Notes: generated from the letters alone by a model not told the origin. DNA of 64,000 nucleotides from Paragorgia papillata (GCA_035771165.1 JAWNZC010000322.1:6372501-6436500); one strand, 5' to 3'; positions 43,679 to 55,500 are shown, counted from the stretch's first letter. Numbers and translations: made by a program.

Positions 43679-44847
43679 CATGGATAGTAAAATGAGTGGA
43701 TTGGAAACTAATAGTCACGTGAGGTGTTTCCAGGCCGCCGATTGGCTGAAAAGCGTTTTTCTTTGCTCGAGAGATGTTGAAACCTAGTTGCAAATTGTGA
43801 TGTCACGAATGGCGTGAGTACGCTTGTTTTACTGAGGTTTTTAGTGAACTTTTCTTCAAATTCTTCATATCCTCACATTCAGATGACTATGTTGACGTTT
43901 CAAATGATTTTATCGCCTTACAAACCTGCCTAAGCCACAATCGAGCGTTCGGGGTAAGGGTTGTTGATCTTTGTTTTGATGATTCCTGTGTTGTTTTGAA
44001 GAAACTGGCATCCCCAAATTGTGCTTTGTTTTGCTCGGAATTTGGGATGCATATTTTAACTAGTAAACCTTGATATCTTCTTTTAAAATGAGTAAGAATA
44101 GACGGGCATTTTGTCGTATTGTGGCTTTGTCGTATTTACAGACAATTCGATTATCATTTTAGGCTGTATTAATCCCAAACTTTGAATATACTCGGGTTTT
44201 TTAAGCTTGTCAATTGCAACCAGGTTGTTATGCTCACGCCATCAAGTTTCCAATCCAGTCTTTTTACTATCCATGGTTGTACCATGGATAGTAAAATGAG
44301 TGGATTGGAAACTAATAGTCACGCGAGGTGTTTCCAGGCCGCCGATTGGCTGAAAATCGTTTTTCTTTGCTCGAGAATGTTGAAACCGAGTACGCTTGTT
44401 TTACTGAGGTTTTTAGTGAACTTTTCTTCAAATTCTTCATATCCTCACATTCAGATGACTATGTTGACGTTTCAAATGATTTTATCGCCTTACAAACCTG
44501 CCTAAGCCACAATCGAGCGTTCGGGGTAAGCGTTGTTGATCTTTGTTTTGATGATTCCTGTGTTGTTTTGAAGAAACTGGCGTCCCCAAATTGTGCTTTG
44601 TTTTGCTCGGAATTTGGGATGCATATTTTAACTAGTAAACCTTGATATCTTCTTTTAAAATGAGTAAGAATAGACGGGCATTTTGTCGTATTGTGGCTTT
44701 GTCGTATTTACAGACAATTCGATTATCATTTTAGGCTGTATTAATCCCAAACTTTGAATATACTCGGGTTTTTTAAGCTTGTCAATTGCAACCAGGTTGT
44801 TATGCTCACGCCATCAAGTTTCCAATCCAGTCTTTTTACTATCCATG
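43679..44847 (+). mobile_element. Two MITEs in direct tandem (597 and 565 bp) sharing one target duplication
   Basis: Copy 1 43679-44275 and copy 2 44283-44847 both begin CATGGATAGTAAAATGAGTG and end CTTTTTACTATCCATG. GGTTGTAC occurs at 43671-43678, 44275-44282 and 44847-44854. Copy 2 lacks 32 bp near 44385 that copy 1 has. ORFs across them (44182-44645) are produced by that deletion and are not recognised. Confidence 0.85.
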
Positions 44848-44854
44848 GTTGTAC

Positions 44855-47754
44855 GAACCGTATTAAAATCATATTATTAGGATAGACCCAGATCGATAGA
44901 CCCGAATCGTTTTGAAACGAAATACTGACGTTTCGAGGGGAGTCCTTGCTTGAAATGTCAGCGTTTCAGATTCGTTCCAAAAATTTCACCACCTTTTCCC
45001 TTTGCCACGGTTGTTAAACACTTTAGTATAGTGTGAAAGCAAATCGTCCTCTCATGGATAAGTCAATTAATTGAAAATTTGGTATCAAAGGACAACTTCC
45101 CACGATTGAGAAAATATTATCTATAAAACAAACGATAAGGTTCGAAACACCATTCGCCTGCAATACACACAGCTTTTTGTACCGGCCTGTGGCTCTCGGG
45201 ATACGATTATTTATGACTGAAGTTCCTATGGCCAGGCAAAGTTAAAGTCTGAAAGACTCCGGCTCTTTCTTTTCAGTTCTTCCACTCGATATGTGAAAAT
45301 ATATAGAGATAGGAAAAAGTCAGACAGGACGTACCGAAGTGGCAGGGCGGCTATACGGCACATCATTATCTTGTCATTTGTGGAACAAGATGACTAGTAA
45401 TTTCAGAACGACGCATCGTTGAAATATATTGTGTACGTATGTTGTTATATGTTGAATGAGCTTTCATTTGATGTAGAGTTCAAGATTCTGCGTTTTATAA
45501 AACTTGTTATTCTGTCCAAAATGTGCGAACAACTGTTCCAAATAATATTTCATTAGCGTATTAGTCTGGCGAGGAAGTAAAACCGTTTTCTTTGTTTACA
45601 TTGCGTGTCTGGTTTGTGATTGGTCGCTTTTGACAACCCGTTAGAAGGGGCGGTACTCAAATTTGATAGCTATGCGTGCAGGCTCTGTATCTCACCCAGG
45701 GCGCTTATATACTGGGCGGCGCAACGCCAGTCAATTCGCTGATCGACGTGTGATGCGGAAGTAGACTGGCACGAGCGAGTTTTGAAGAAAATTCGAGCAA
45801 AAGCAGCAATTCGTGTATCGGTAGATTATCACTATTTTTTCGTTAAGTTTTTCATGTGAGAAGAAATTGATTGGATTTACAGATAAAATATTACTTCTAT
45901 TACTGCAGCAGTATATATTTTGTGTCGAAACTAGTGTCAACGAGAATTTATTTTGGATAATGTCCATGCCTTTTAATGCCTTTCATGGAGGCTAAACTTC
46001 ACCACGAGCGCATTGTATGTTCTTCTACTACCAACGGCTAGAGATTCAGGTATGTTGAAGTTTATTATCTTACTCTTGTTTGTTAAAATTCTTGTTAAAA
46101 TCGGAGATGATCATTTTGAGATATCGTGGCTGAAACTCGACCCTTATCAATGCTTGATTTCTAGCGGTTTAACCTTTCAGATTTTGTAAGAAATATAAAC
46201 AAGACGTGTTGTTTTGACATACGGCGATTCTCTTTAATCGTGTCATTGTATTCCTTAAGTTTCCGGACTGTTGAAACAAAATGATTGTAATTTCTAAACA
46301 GATTCATTTCTTTATTCGATTTATTATAATACGAGTTTTTGGAAGTATAGTCGGCGCATTGTGTGTTAAAATGTTGCCAACACCGTGAGATTTTACTGTG
46401 ACATAGGTAAGAAGTATCATTTTCATATTTGGTAGAAATAAAACAATTTGTGATTGATCAATTTTTTATTTTCACCCTGAAACTTGGTGTACTGTGTGGA
46501 AGCAAGAGGTTTCTTCTATCGAACATTGACCTGTGCTTATGCATGGCGTTTGCAAACTTAAAAAAATATGTCGCGTCAGGATTGTAATGTCGTAAGCACG
46601 TTTCAGCAATTTTCAGAGTAAAAGAAAACTAACCTTGTCACATATTCTTCCACGTATATAAAACGAGCTAAATCCTCAAAAGAACTTATTTCTTCAATTG
46701 GTCAAAGCACGGCCTTATCTATCTTATACAATACCAGCAATTCAATTCATAAGAATCAATTGTACTTGCTCATGAAATTTCTTAAGAAATTTTAACTTTG
46801 CTTTGCTATATTTCTGTTGAAAACTACCTAGGTCTGTTATCTGAAAGCAATCAACCTGCAGCATTTGTTGAATCTATACCAACCAATCTTCAACAGTAGA
46901 TTATTAGATTTACAAACTGTAACATGTTAATTCAAGGTGCTGTATGTTAAATCATTACATGATAACTATCAAATCCTACATGTAAATCCAAGAAATGAGT
47001 ACCAGTTCTAAGCATACTCAATATGATTGATTATGCCTTATTGCCTCTTTATCACTGTCAACTGTCTATCAAGTGGTTGAGTAATTACTCTCTGACAAGC
47101 ATATATCTTTTCATCTTTACAGTCTCTAGGAATGTTTACTTCCAGTTGACCAAAAATGCTGCAGAATTTGCTGGAGGATAGTTTTTTTAGTGAAAAACAG
47201 TCAGTTCTGAAGAACTTGTGGTATTGGTGGAAAAATGATTTGTTCCCATGAGTGGTTTTTGCAAAAGTTTTCTTCAAGTCAACTGCTTTCTTCTTCACCT
47301 TCAACTTCATGAAAACAAGCTTGAAAGTCTTGAAATAACTCTGAGATGTATCATTCACAAATTCTTATTTTAAACCAAATTTAGTGGAATCCAATGCTGG
47401 TGCTAGTGCCAATGTAATAATTTTTTATTTATTTATCTGCTTTGTGTAAAAAATAGTTGCCAGAGTTTGTAAACAGTTATTACATTTTTAATGAAAATAC
47501 TTGAACCAGTTGTACTCTCAATGTTGAATGCTTTGATACATTATCTTCACTATTAGTGTCATCCAACTCAAACTTGAAATGTTTTTTAAATCCACTTTGC
47601 TAGCCATATTTATGGTTTTGTTTTAATTTTATTTTAATGTTACCGCTTTATCAACATTTTTTTGCTTATGAATCGATATAAGGAAAAGAGTCATGTTATC
47701 AACCATTGTAACAAACGCTGACCGGTGAATATCAATTACTCGTTGCCAGGCCCC
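44855..47754. other. Interior of the nested element; promoter-like modules, no gene recognised
   Basis: A hairpin at about 44925-44985 (GAAATACTGACGTTTCGAG with TGTCAGCGTTTC). Bases 45419-45500 resemble 61922-62015 upstream of the THAP transposase. The minus-strand ORF 47038-47358 (106 codons, Lys-rich) has no recognisable domain. Confidence 0.4.
45699..45765 (+). promoter_or_regulatory. Possible TATA promoter module, mirrored at 47758-47815 (-)
   Basis: GGGCGCTTATATACTGGGCGG here and GGGCGCTTATATACCGGGCGG on the minus strand near 47800 lie in the same context (GCTGATCGACGTGTGATGCGG downstream in both; parts quoted as 20-mers or less: GGCGCTTATATACTGGGCG). The pair faces inwards. TATATA with GC-rich flanks suggests core promoters, but no transcript is proven. 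Confidence 0.3.
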
Positions 47755-47922
47755 GCATCACACGTCGATCAGCTCTCCCATTGCCGTTGCACCGCCCGGT
47801 ATATAAGCGCCCTGATCTCACCTCCCGCCTTACCCAAGAGCCGGCTCGCAGGCTAAGTCCGAATCCGATCCGAATCTGATCGGATCGGATTGGGATCGGA
47901 TTCGCACACCTCTATTAGTCAC

Positions 47923-49254
47923 TGTTTGTTGTTGTGTCAAATTTACTGTTCTCGCGGATATTAGTAATCATAATACAAACTGTCATGATCGTGATGACCA
48001 TTTGTCGTTGAAAAACGCAGACAATACTGCAGTTGACTGGTAAGTGATTCAAATTTTATTAATTTCTTTGTTTGAAACTTTCCGGATCGCCGATTTTGAA
48101 AATGTCAACGGTTTTTTAATAACTTAAGCTTAAGTGTAGAATATGCGAACAGCTACAATCTACACTTTTTTTACATACTAAGATTTTGAAATCACGAGTA
48201 CATATATGTTATTTACCGGCTGGGAGGTCCGTATAGAGAAATATTTCCCGAGGTCTCAAAAACTGCCCGAGGCCGCAGGCCGAGGGTCGTTTTTGAGACC
48301 GAGGGAAATATTTCTCTAACGGACCGACCAAAACGGTAAATAACATATTTATTTTTTTTATTAATCGTACGATTTATAATTTACATAATTAGGTAAATTA
48401 ACATAATTGAATTGCGTAATCGAGATGACGTTCACGTGATATTCAAAAGTCCAAAGTTTATCGTTCGACAGTAAACAACTGCCGACATGCAGTCTGACAG
48501 GGAAGCTTGGAACCTCTTTTGTGATAAAAAAAACAGTCAAAACCTGAAGATCTAGTTATGAAGGAAAGTCAGAATGCAGTCCTAGTGTTTTTAAAGTTTA
48601 GTTGATAAAGATTCTTCGTCGTTCTTCTTCGTCGCTTGCTCGTTTTTGGCTGTTCGCTTGGGGAATCGCTTTCAATACTCGGCTGGCTGCATGGAAATTG
48701 AAAGTGGGTCGTTCGAGTTTGAAGACGAAAATGCTTGTAGTAAGCCATTTGTAACTTTTTTCAAAGACATGATACGATGAGGTTGGCATGTGGAAAATAT
48801 TTGACTAAAGGGTAAAGACTTGTAGCGGTTTTGTTGAGTATAGTTGGACAACAGAAGAATGACAGTTTAGTAAAAGGTTTCAGCTTTTCTGTCTTCTCGT
48901 GGTATGTTTTTTTTTTTATATACTTCTATATAGTTTCATTTAGTGATTCAAAATACTGTGTTCACAAGTTTATGTATGTTTTGCCTACCGTTTTAAACTG
49001 TTTTCATACGTCGTTGAGCAGTAATACTTTAAAACTTTATAAATGTCGCTCGTAAATTTTGTCATAGTTTTCCCAGCGTTTCTTTTAAAATTCGCTGTTT
49101 TCACATGCAGTTGTCAAAACCATTTGCATAATAAAACTCATTTGCATCCCCGTAGCTCTCTGCTAAATATATTTGATCTGTGGCAAGCGAAATAGTTATA
49201 AAAATCGATCAATTTTAAATGACAGAGTGTAAAACTTTTTTGTTTTTGTTTTGA
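47923..49254. other. Intron sequence with one foldback MITE (48206-48347)
   Basis: 48206-48270 and 48285-48347 are inverted copies (ATGTTATTTACCG / CGGTAAATAACAT, AGAGAAATATTTCCC / GGGAAATATTTCTCT) around GGCCGCAGGCC. No supported coding region; the ORFs at 48598-49055 are not recognised. Confidence 0.55.
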
Positions 49255-49430
49255 AATCAGCAGCGGTCCGTATCGGGGTCCGTATCACAGAATAAGGATT
49301 GACCAGAAGTCCAACTCGAGTGACAACTTGTCCGCATTTCTTCAATGCGCAGGCGCGATATTTTACGCCATCCGACGCCATCCTGGCAAGTTCCCCCGGC
49401 ACTTTTGACCTGCTTTTGAACCATCCCGTG
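49255..49430. repeat. Inverted-repeat arm upstream of the P-element gene
   Basis: Matches 55555-55765 in inverted orientation (GACCAGAAGTCCAACTCG, CCATCCTGGCAAGTTCCCCC and GTCCGTATCAC are shared). The two arms lie on either side of the P-element transposase, about 6 kb apart. They may be element ends or an unrelated repeat present twice. Confidence 0.55.
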
Positions 49431-49484
49431 ACACTTGCCGGCAACAGAGGGAAAGCCAATTAATTATCTTAATTAATTGAGAAA

Positions 49485-50120
49485 ATGTCTCGGATTTCAT
49501 CAACCAAAAGAGGAAAGCATGGAACGACTTGGTGTTCTGCACCCAATTGTACAAACAATGCAAGGAGAAACAAAGATATGACTTTTTTCCGTTTTCCGAA
49601 AGATGAAGTCAGGTAAGACGATGTTTTTTTCAGTCGCTGGTTTAGGCTACTATATATGCAGCTGTTTATGATGAATCTTAATTATTTTAGGATATAGTAG
49701 ACCAAAATATATTACCTAAGTACTTTGGTTATTTTGTGGTGCAAACGTGCGAGATTTAAATCTAAAATTACCATAAAGATAGATAAAACTCGAGAAAATG
49801 TTTTTGAGATACACGTCAGCACGGCACTTTTTAGGCTAGCCACGGACTTTTTTTTTGGCTTACGGACTACTTGTTTTATGCATTTTACTGTAGATCTAAA
49901 CACTGGGTAACCAACTGTAAAAGTGAAAGTTTATTGGGAAAAGATGCTACATATCTTTATCACAACTGTCGAATGTGCGCGGTTCATTTTGAAGAGAGCA
50001 GTTTTTTCAACTTAACAAAAAACCTGTTATGCAGAGACGCCATTCCGACTATTTTCTGTGAACAAAAACAAATTACTGGAGTAAAACGAAGGCTGTTCTG
50101 CGAGGATACCATTGCCAGAG
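49485..50120 (+). CDS. P-element transposase exons 1-2: THAP DNA-binding domain
   Basis: Exon 1, 49485-49612 (donor GTAAGA), starts at ATG 49485. Exon 2, 49894-50120, follows acceptor ACTGTAG. Joined, they give a complete C2CH THAP finger: WCSAPNCTN supplies the first two Cys, FFRFPKD the conserved Phe-Pro, HWVTNC the Trp, and CRMCAVHFEESSFF the final Cys and His with the HF motif. THAP domains of P-element proteins bind the element's subterminal sites. Exon 2 ends in phase 1, matching the next exon; its donor GTTGGT is unusual but keeps the frame. Intact frame throughout. Confidence 0.85.
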
Positions 50121-50403
50121 GTTGGTTAAAGTTAAACTATGTCTTTTAATTACAGACCACCTGATGGATAACTTTATAGTTTACTGTATATAAACAACAA
50201 AGCTATATGATTATCATATTATTATCATTTAATATTATACTTCACTTACTTGTTCTGATGAAAAAAGGAAAATTTGTGAATTCGATATCAACAGCATTTT
50301 TCCAAAAGGTACTGCAGGTACTGTTAATTACCGACATCTCAATGTTAATTATTTTTACCCATAAATGTAATTATGTATGTAATATGGTTGTTATCATTGA
50401 TAG

Positions 50404-51269
50404 CTTCTGGTATACCACCATCACAGCATACAGTTGTTGTTGAAGAACTTGTTACACAAGACATTAATGAAGGTACAGAATAGCATATTGCATGATATAG
50501 AATTACCAAAATATTTCTGAAGTGGGAGGTCCAGTTTAACCCCAACCTCATTAACTGCCTCATCCATTTAGAATTTACCCTCCCCCCCTGGGAATTATAT
50601 CCCCCTCACCTAGGGAATAATAATAACTCCCCTAACCCTTGTGGTCACCTAGGGAATTATAACTAGTATTAACTCACTACACACCCAACAAAAATTTAAT
50701 TCATTACTCAACTCACTGGTATACATGTTAACCAGTTATCACAATACCTATTGCATATCAATGAGATATCACAATCATAAACATTAACTCGTACTTGTCT
50801 TCACAGATTATGTTACATCTACACCTCTACAATTATCATCATTATTGGAGATACAGGAGATTGTTGACAAACAAGACAACAATAAAGGTACATATAATGA
50901 AATATTATGACATTATAAATTACTTCTGTCAACACATTTTGGTAACATTAAGTTAAAGGGCACTGCTGATTGTTAATAGTAGGCATTTTGTATCATTACT
51001 ATATAGAGTCTGTTAGTGTCAACCTGCCACCGGTGACAGATGTGCATGCAAACGTGGTTAATCAGGGCATGAATGGGGGTATGTATAACACTGTCAATCT
51101 TTGTACTGTATTATTCAACTTGTGTCAGTAGTAACAAATATTTAACCAAACACAATATAATACACATACTTATACAATATACAACTATTACCATATTCTC
51201 TAGATTATGATTTATCAATACCATCAACATCTGAAGAATCAACAAAAGCTAATGCAGGATGTCAAGAAG
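50404..51269 (+). CDS. P-element transposase exons 3-6: four mini-exons, all phase 1
   Basis: Four short exons bounded by AG/GT: 50404-50472 (69 nt), 50807-50887 (81), 51007-51078 (72) and 51204-51269 (66). Each length is a multiple of three, each starts and ends in phase 1, and each donor follows a GGT-type Gly codon (EG, KG, NG, EG). Encoded segments are acidic and low in complexity (VVVEELVTQDIN, LLEIQEIVDKQDN, VTDVHANVVNQG, STSEESTKANAG), so they form a flexible linker between the THAP finger and the catalytic part. Any of them could be skipped without frameshift, so alternative splicing is possible. Confidence 0.7.
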
Positions 51270-51411
51270 GTACTGTAATGATTTTTACTTAAAGTCAATA
51301 TGACATTATTAATCACCCCATTAACCAAAGTTCACTATTTCTTAATAATAATATTATTTTCATTCAATAATCTTTTCATTCAATGTTAAAGTCTTTTCTA
51401 ATTTTTCCCAG

Positions 51412-53132
51412 AACAAACATGTCATGTTGATGTTGATTGTCAGACAAGCAGAAATTTATCACAGGGTACTCCCAGGAAGCTGAAGCAAAGAAAGGTCATT
51501 GAACGGCAGAGAAAACGACTGAACCGAATGAGGGAGGCCCTAAAAATGAAAAAGAAAAGAAATCCAATAAATTTCCGAAAAGAAGAAGCAATGACAATCC
51601 TCCAAACCATGTTGCCTGAACGAATAACAAAATTCATTGACCTGCAAATTGACCTTCATCAGAAGAAGTCAAAAGGCCAGAGATACAGCCCAGAAACCAA
51701 AGCATTTGCATTATCCCTGTACCATATCAGTGGAAAAGCATATAGGATGATATCAAAATTTTTCTACCTACCTTCAAAATCCAGCTTGCTTAAGTGGGTT
51801 TCTGGATTGCCAAAGTGTCCTGGGCTAACAAAGGCAGCTGTGGAAGTGATACAGAGCAAAGTTAAAGTTATGAATGAAAACAGCAGACTCTGTACCATTT
51901 CTATGGATGAGATTTCAATTAAAGTTAACCTCACCTATGATTCATCCACTGATGAAGTAATCGGCCTCCAGGATTTCGGGGATGGAGAGAAAAGTGACCT
52001 GGTAGCAACATCAGCACTGGTTTTCATGGCTCGTGGTATAATGGACAATTGGAAACAACCATTGGGTTACTACCTCATCCACGAGTCCTGTGGAAGCGAT
52101 AAAGTGAAAGAGAAATTATTAGAAACAATCGAGAAAGCAACTTCAATTGGTTTAAATGTCACAGCAGTTATTTCTGATCTGGGTTCCAATTTCATCAAAA
52201 TGGTCAAAGATTTAAACATCACCCCTGAGAAACCTTGGTTCATCCATAATGGTCTCAAGATTATCTACCTTTTCGATCCACCTCATGTAATAAAAGCTGT
52301 AAGGAATAACCTCATCAATTATAACTTTCACTATGAAGACAAGGTTGCCAGTTGGAAAGATGTTGAAGTTCTCTATGAAAATGACAAGGCTTTGTCAATC
52401 CGCTGTTGCCCAAAGTTAACCGACAATCATATCCATCCTAACGGGTTTAAGAAGATGAAGGTAAAACTCGCCACACAGGTGCTGAGTCATACAGTATCAG
52501 CAGCAATGTTGATGTCTGTCAGTCTTGGCATTCTACCATCATCAGCTGCTGGCACAGCAGAAATAATTTCCAAATTCGACCAAATTTTTGACTGCTTGAA
52601 CAGTAGTTGCCTTAAAGCTGGCAAGATTTATCGTCGACCAATATCAAGCAACTCTCCACATCTAAAATTCATGACTGAAATGATTCCATTCATTTCATCG
52701 ATCAAGGTCATCAATCCACAAACTCAGAAAGATGTCACAAACACTCTGAAATGTCTGAAAGGGTTACAATTAACCTTGCGTGGGACGCTTGAACTTTGGA
52801 AACAGTTGCAGAGTCGACCAGCTGTCAAATTTCTTTGTACACACCGACTAAATCAAGACCCACTGGAAATTTTTTTGGGGGTAATTCGCCAACAAGGTGG
52901 ACAGTCTGACAACCCAACTCCCATTCAATTCTGTCGAGCATTCAGAAAGCTATTCTACGACAATGTCATGCTTCAGTCAACCGGAAATTGTGCAGAAGAT
53001 TTTGACTCGGTGCTAGTTGGTTCGGACTACCAATCAAGTTCAAATGTGCCAGAGGATTGGAATCACCTGAACCTCAACCATTTCAAGTGGAAAAATCAGA
53101 TTACAGATTACATGAATTTGAAAACAATTTAG
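51412..53132 (+). CDS. P-element transposase exon 7: catalytic region (THAP9-like)
   Basis: The acceptor TTTTTCCCAG precedes 51412 and the frame is open to a stop at 53132; with exons 1-6 it gives 787 codons. Coiled-coil-like basic start ([16 protein letters not shown]), helix-turn-helix-like [20 protein letters not shown], then the RNase-H-like fold with Asp in [10 protein letters not shown], Asp in [10 protein letters not shown], the GTP-binding insertion with [13 protein letters not shown], and the late Glu in [14 protein letters not shown]. All three acidic residues of the P-element DDE set are therefore present. The normal end continues in the overlapping frame 53057-53581, so a single-base loss near 53115 truncates the protein. 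Confidence 0.9.
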
Positions 53133-53581
53133 CTGGTATGAATGCCATCACCTATGTTTCTGGCTATTTGCTAAAAAAATGTTTAGAAAAGCATAAATGT
53201 CAAACATGCAGTAAACACCTTATCAATTTAGAACTGGACAGCTCCAGTAAGTTATTTTGTTATTTTAAGGCATATAAGTCAGAAACCAAACTGTTTGGTG
53301 GACTACTAGTTCCTGAAGATGTCTTTGTTAAGTATATCACACTACTAGAGTGTCAATTTGTCAATGAATTACCTAATGTCTTAAATAAGGTTGGAATTGG
53401 GAAGTATTTAATGGGGAAACTCACTCAGTTTTCAGTTCCCCAATGCTCAGGTTTTCCTAGTGATTATGTTTTAAAATTATTTATAAGAATGAGATTGTAT
53501 TATGCACTGAAGTTTGCAAACCGGGAGTTTTACTCTGCAGGTAGAAAAAATAGAAAGTATTTTAAGATCAAGCATTTATAA
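53115..53581 (+). pseudogene. P-element transposase C-terminus, out of frame
   Basis: In the frame one base back, the reading NAITYVSGYLLKKC, CQTCSKHL and FANREFYSAGRKNRKY is the conserved C-terminal segment of P-element/THAP9 proteins (YxSGYxxKK followed by a CxxC pair). It continues homologously from exon 7, so it was one ORF of about 935 residues before a 1-nt deletion. A programmed -1 shift is possible but no classical slippery heptamer is visible. Confidence 0.8.
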
Positions 53582-54558
53582 TGTTGATGTAAAATAATTA
53601 ATGCCAAAATACTGTAATTATAGAAAAATAATTATGGAAAATGTGTTGTTATACAGATTGTCATTAGAGCTGTGCCCATCAGGTCATAACATTTTTTGTA
53701 ATCGATTAATCATATTACACCAGTTACATTGCATTGTCCTGAAACTTGTGCACTAAGACAACCCCAGCAAATTAATTATTTTTGGATACAAAATAAAGAA
53801 AGTCGTTTGAATATAATGTGTCAAATTTTACCAATGTTTTACCAAGGTCATTTTCTACAAATTACAGAATTCTACAGATTGCTGGAAAAATTATCAGTTA
53901 GTCAATGTATTAGGCACAGCTTTAAATTAAGTACATCTAGTCTGTGTAGCAAACACTTCAGTTGAGATTATAAAGTGTCATATTGTATTAGTTTGTCATA
54001 ATAATATTATAATGACAAGTGCTAACAGGATAAAGCTTCTACAAATTTCACTCTTTTCCATTAATATGTTATTTTTAAAGTCCTCTTCAATTCTTGTCTA
54101 TAATTTTAATACACTGGGTTAGAACACTAAACATTAAACTAGAAGTTCAATTATACCATTGTAAGGAAGTGCTGCCTATTTTGTGGATACTTCAGTTCAA
54201 AACTAAACCTCGGAAATTGTATTAAACTTGGAGTCAAAAGAATAATGGTACCTGACAAGGCCAAGGGTTGCTGGGCGCCGAAAATTCTATCAGTTTTTTG
54301 TGACAATACACTTACTAGATACACTAAAATACTAAATAGGAATTACTCACCAATGTCGTAGTCTGCCAGACTGCCACGATAATTAAAACATTTAAGAAGA
54401 CGTACAGAAGACGTATCATCGATGTAGACCATGTCACTCTGGGCCTGACAAATTGTTGTTTATTGCTTCACGTAAAACTATTTTCTTGCAATCTAACCAA
54501 TTTTTAAAATCAGATTTAACGTAAGAGTTTCTAGATCTGTCTTCCAATTATGTCAAAT
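53582..54558. other. Downstream of the P-element gene; no second gene seen
   Basis: An ORF of 78 codons at 53729-53965 lies 150 bp after the transposase and has the composition of degraded coding sequence but no recognised domain. Terminal repeats of the P element were not found by eye. Confidence 0.4.
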
Positions 54559-55477
54559 TATTATATAGCATGCTATCGGATATGAGCTTTTGCGTAATCT
54601 GATTGGTTCCCTACTACTAGGATATCAGCTCATATCCTACTAGTAGAGGAAAAACAAGATGGCGGCATGTTTTTTTAAACTGCCGAAAAGAGTTGAAATT
54701 GACGGATTTTTATACAGAAAAACATCAACACCCTCTAACAAATGTCTAAAAAAACAACATTGTGTAAAAATACATTAACAAATACACAATTTAGCATGTC
54801 AAATGGTAAAATTCACCTAAAAATTACGTCTTTTGACTTCAAAAACACGACTAAATTAGCGGGTTGATATTAATTTGTTGCCAAACAAAGAAACTCACGG
54901 TTAAAATCAAGCTTACAACACACTTTTCGTAGGAGATCACCAGTAAAGAGACTTTTTTTATTTAGATAAGCATTTGGAGTAGTAAAAAGCATGTTCTTTT
55001 TCAAAAACAACTAACTAAGTAATTTAGTTTCACTGCCGAAGGTGTTTCAGTTTCATTTTTGCATGAAATCAAAACTTTTTTCACGACAGCAACGCTAATA
55101 ACAACTGACCCACCTTTTGACTTCATAAAGGTACCTTTTAATCTTTTTTGTTGATCTGCTTAACACATTTTTTGCCTCTCGAGTAACATTTATACAACAT
55201 TTCGAAGCTGTTTACCGAACAGCTCAGCGCGAGAAACTCTGTGTGAATGCAATCAATGCATCATTACGCATGGCGGAAGTATTAGTTGCCTATGCCGGAA
55301 GTTTATTGTTTCAAACATTTCGCTGTAATTTTGGTCTCTTGTACAGTGCTTGGCTATATAATAAAACAGTTATACCATTCGCTCTCGTCGTATACGAACT
55401 AATAGCCAACTCGGCGAAGCGCCTCGTTGGCTATGAGCTCATATACGACTCGAGCTCATGGTATAACTGTTAAATAT
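54559..55477 (+). repeat. Dispersed repeat, copy 2 (longer form)
   Basis: Same ends and 3' hairpin as 38997-39598, plus an internal 310 bases absent from copy 1. Includes GGATATGAGCTTTTGCG and AGGAAAAACAAGATGGCGGC near the 5' end. Family not identified; possibly a SINE or non-autonomous DNA element. Confidence 0.75.
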
Positions 55478-55500
55478 TCGATCATGCTCCATGAAAAAAG

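Larger units (their letters stand above)
43419..47855. mobile_element. Nested element, 4437 bp, with 9-bp target duplication
   Basis: Ends TAGCCTGCGAGCCGGCTCT and AGAGCCGGCTCGCAGGCTA are perfect 19-bp inverted repeats. The 9-mer AGTCCGAAT flanks it at 43410-43418 and 47856-47864. The interior has no recognisable transposase; it includes a tandem MITE pair (43679-44847) and a second inverted module (about 45667-45765 against 47755-47855). The tips TAGCCTG and the 9-bp duplication match those of the 209-bp MITEs at 33.9 kb, suggesting mobilisation by the same transposase family. Confidence 0.8.
42938..47914. mobile_element. hAT-like element, 4977 bp including a nested element
   Basis: Ends TAGTGGTGTGCG (left) and CGCACACCTCTA (right), inverted with one mismatch. 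Exact 8-bp target duplication TTAGTCAC at 42930-42937 and 47915-47922. TAG-type tips plus an 8-bp duplication fit hAT. The element proper is only about 540 bp (42938-43418 plus 47865-47914), rich in repeated GATCCGATCCGA words, and non-coding; the rest is a nested insertion. Confidence 0.85.

Noticed and set aside
44182..44645. ORFs of 105-107 codons across the tandem MITE
   Set aside because: They arise from a deletion in copy 2 and read through terminal repeats; copy 1 has stops in the same region.
47038..47358. 106-codon Lys-rich minus-strand ORF inside the nested element
   Set aside because: No known domain, no matching exon signals and low complexity; kept only as a note under the element interior.
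53100..53135. Programmed -1 frameshift in the P-element transposase
   Set aside because: No X XXY YYZ heptamer or downstream structure is evident; a simple 1-nt loss is the more economical explanation.
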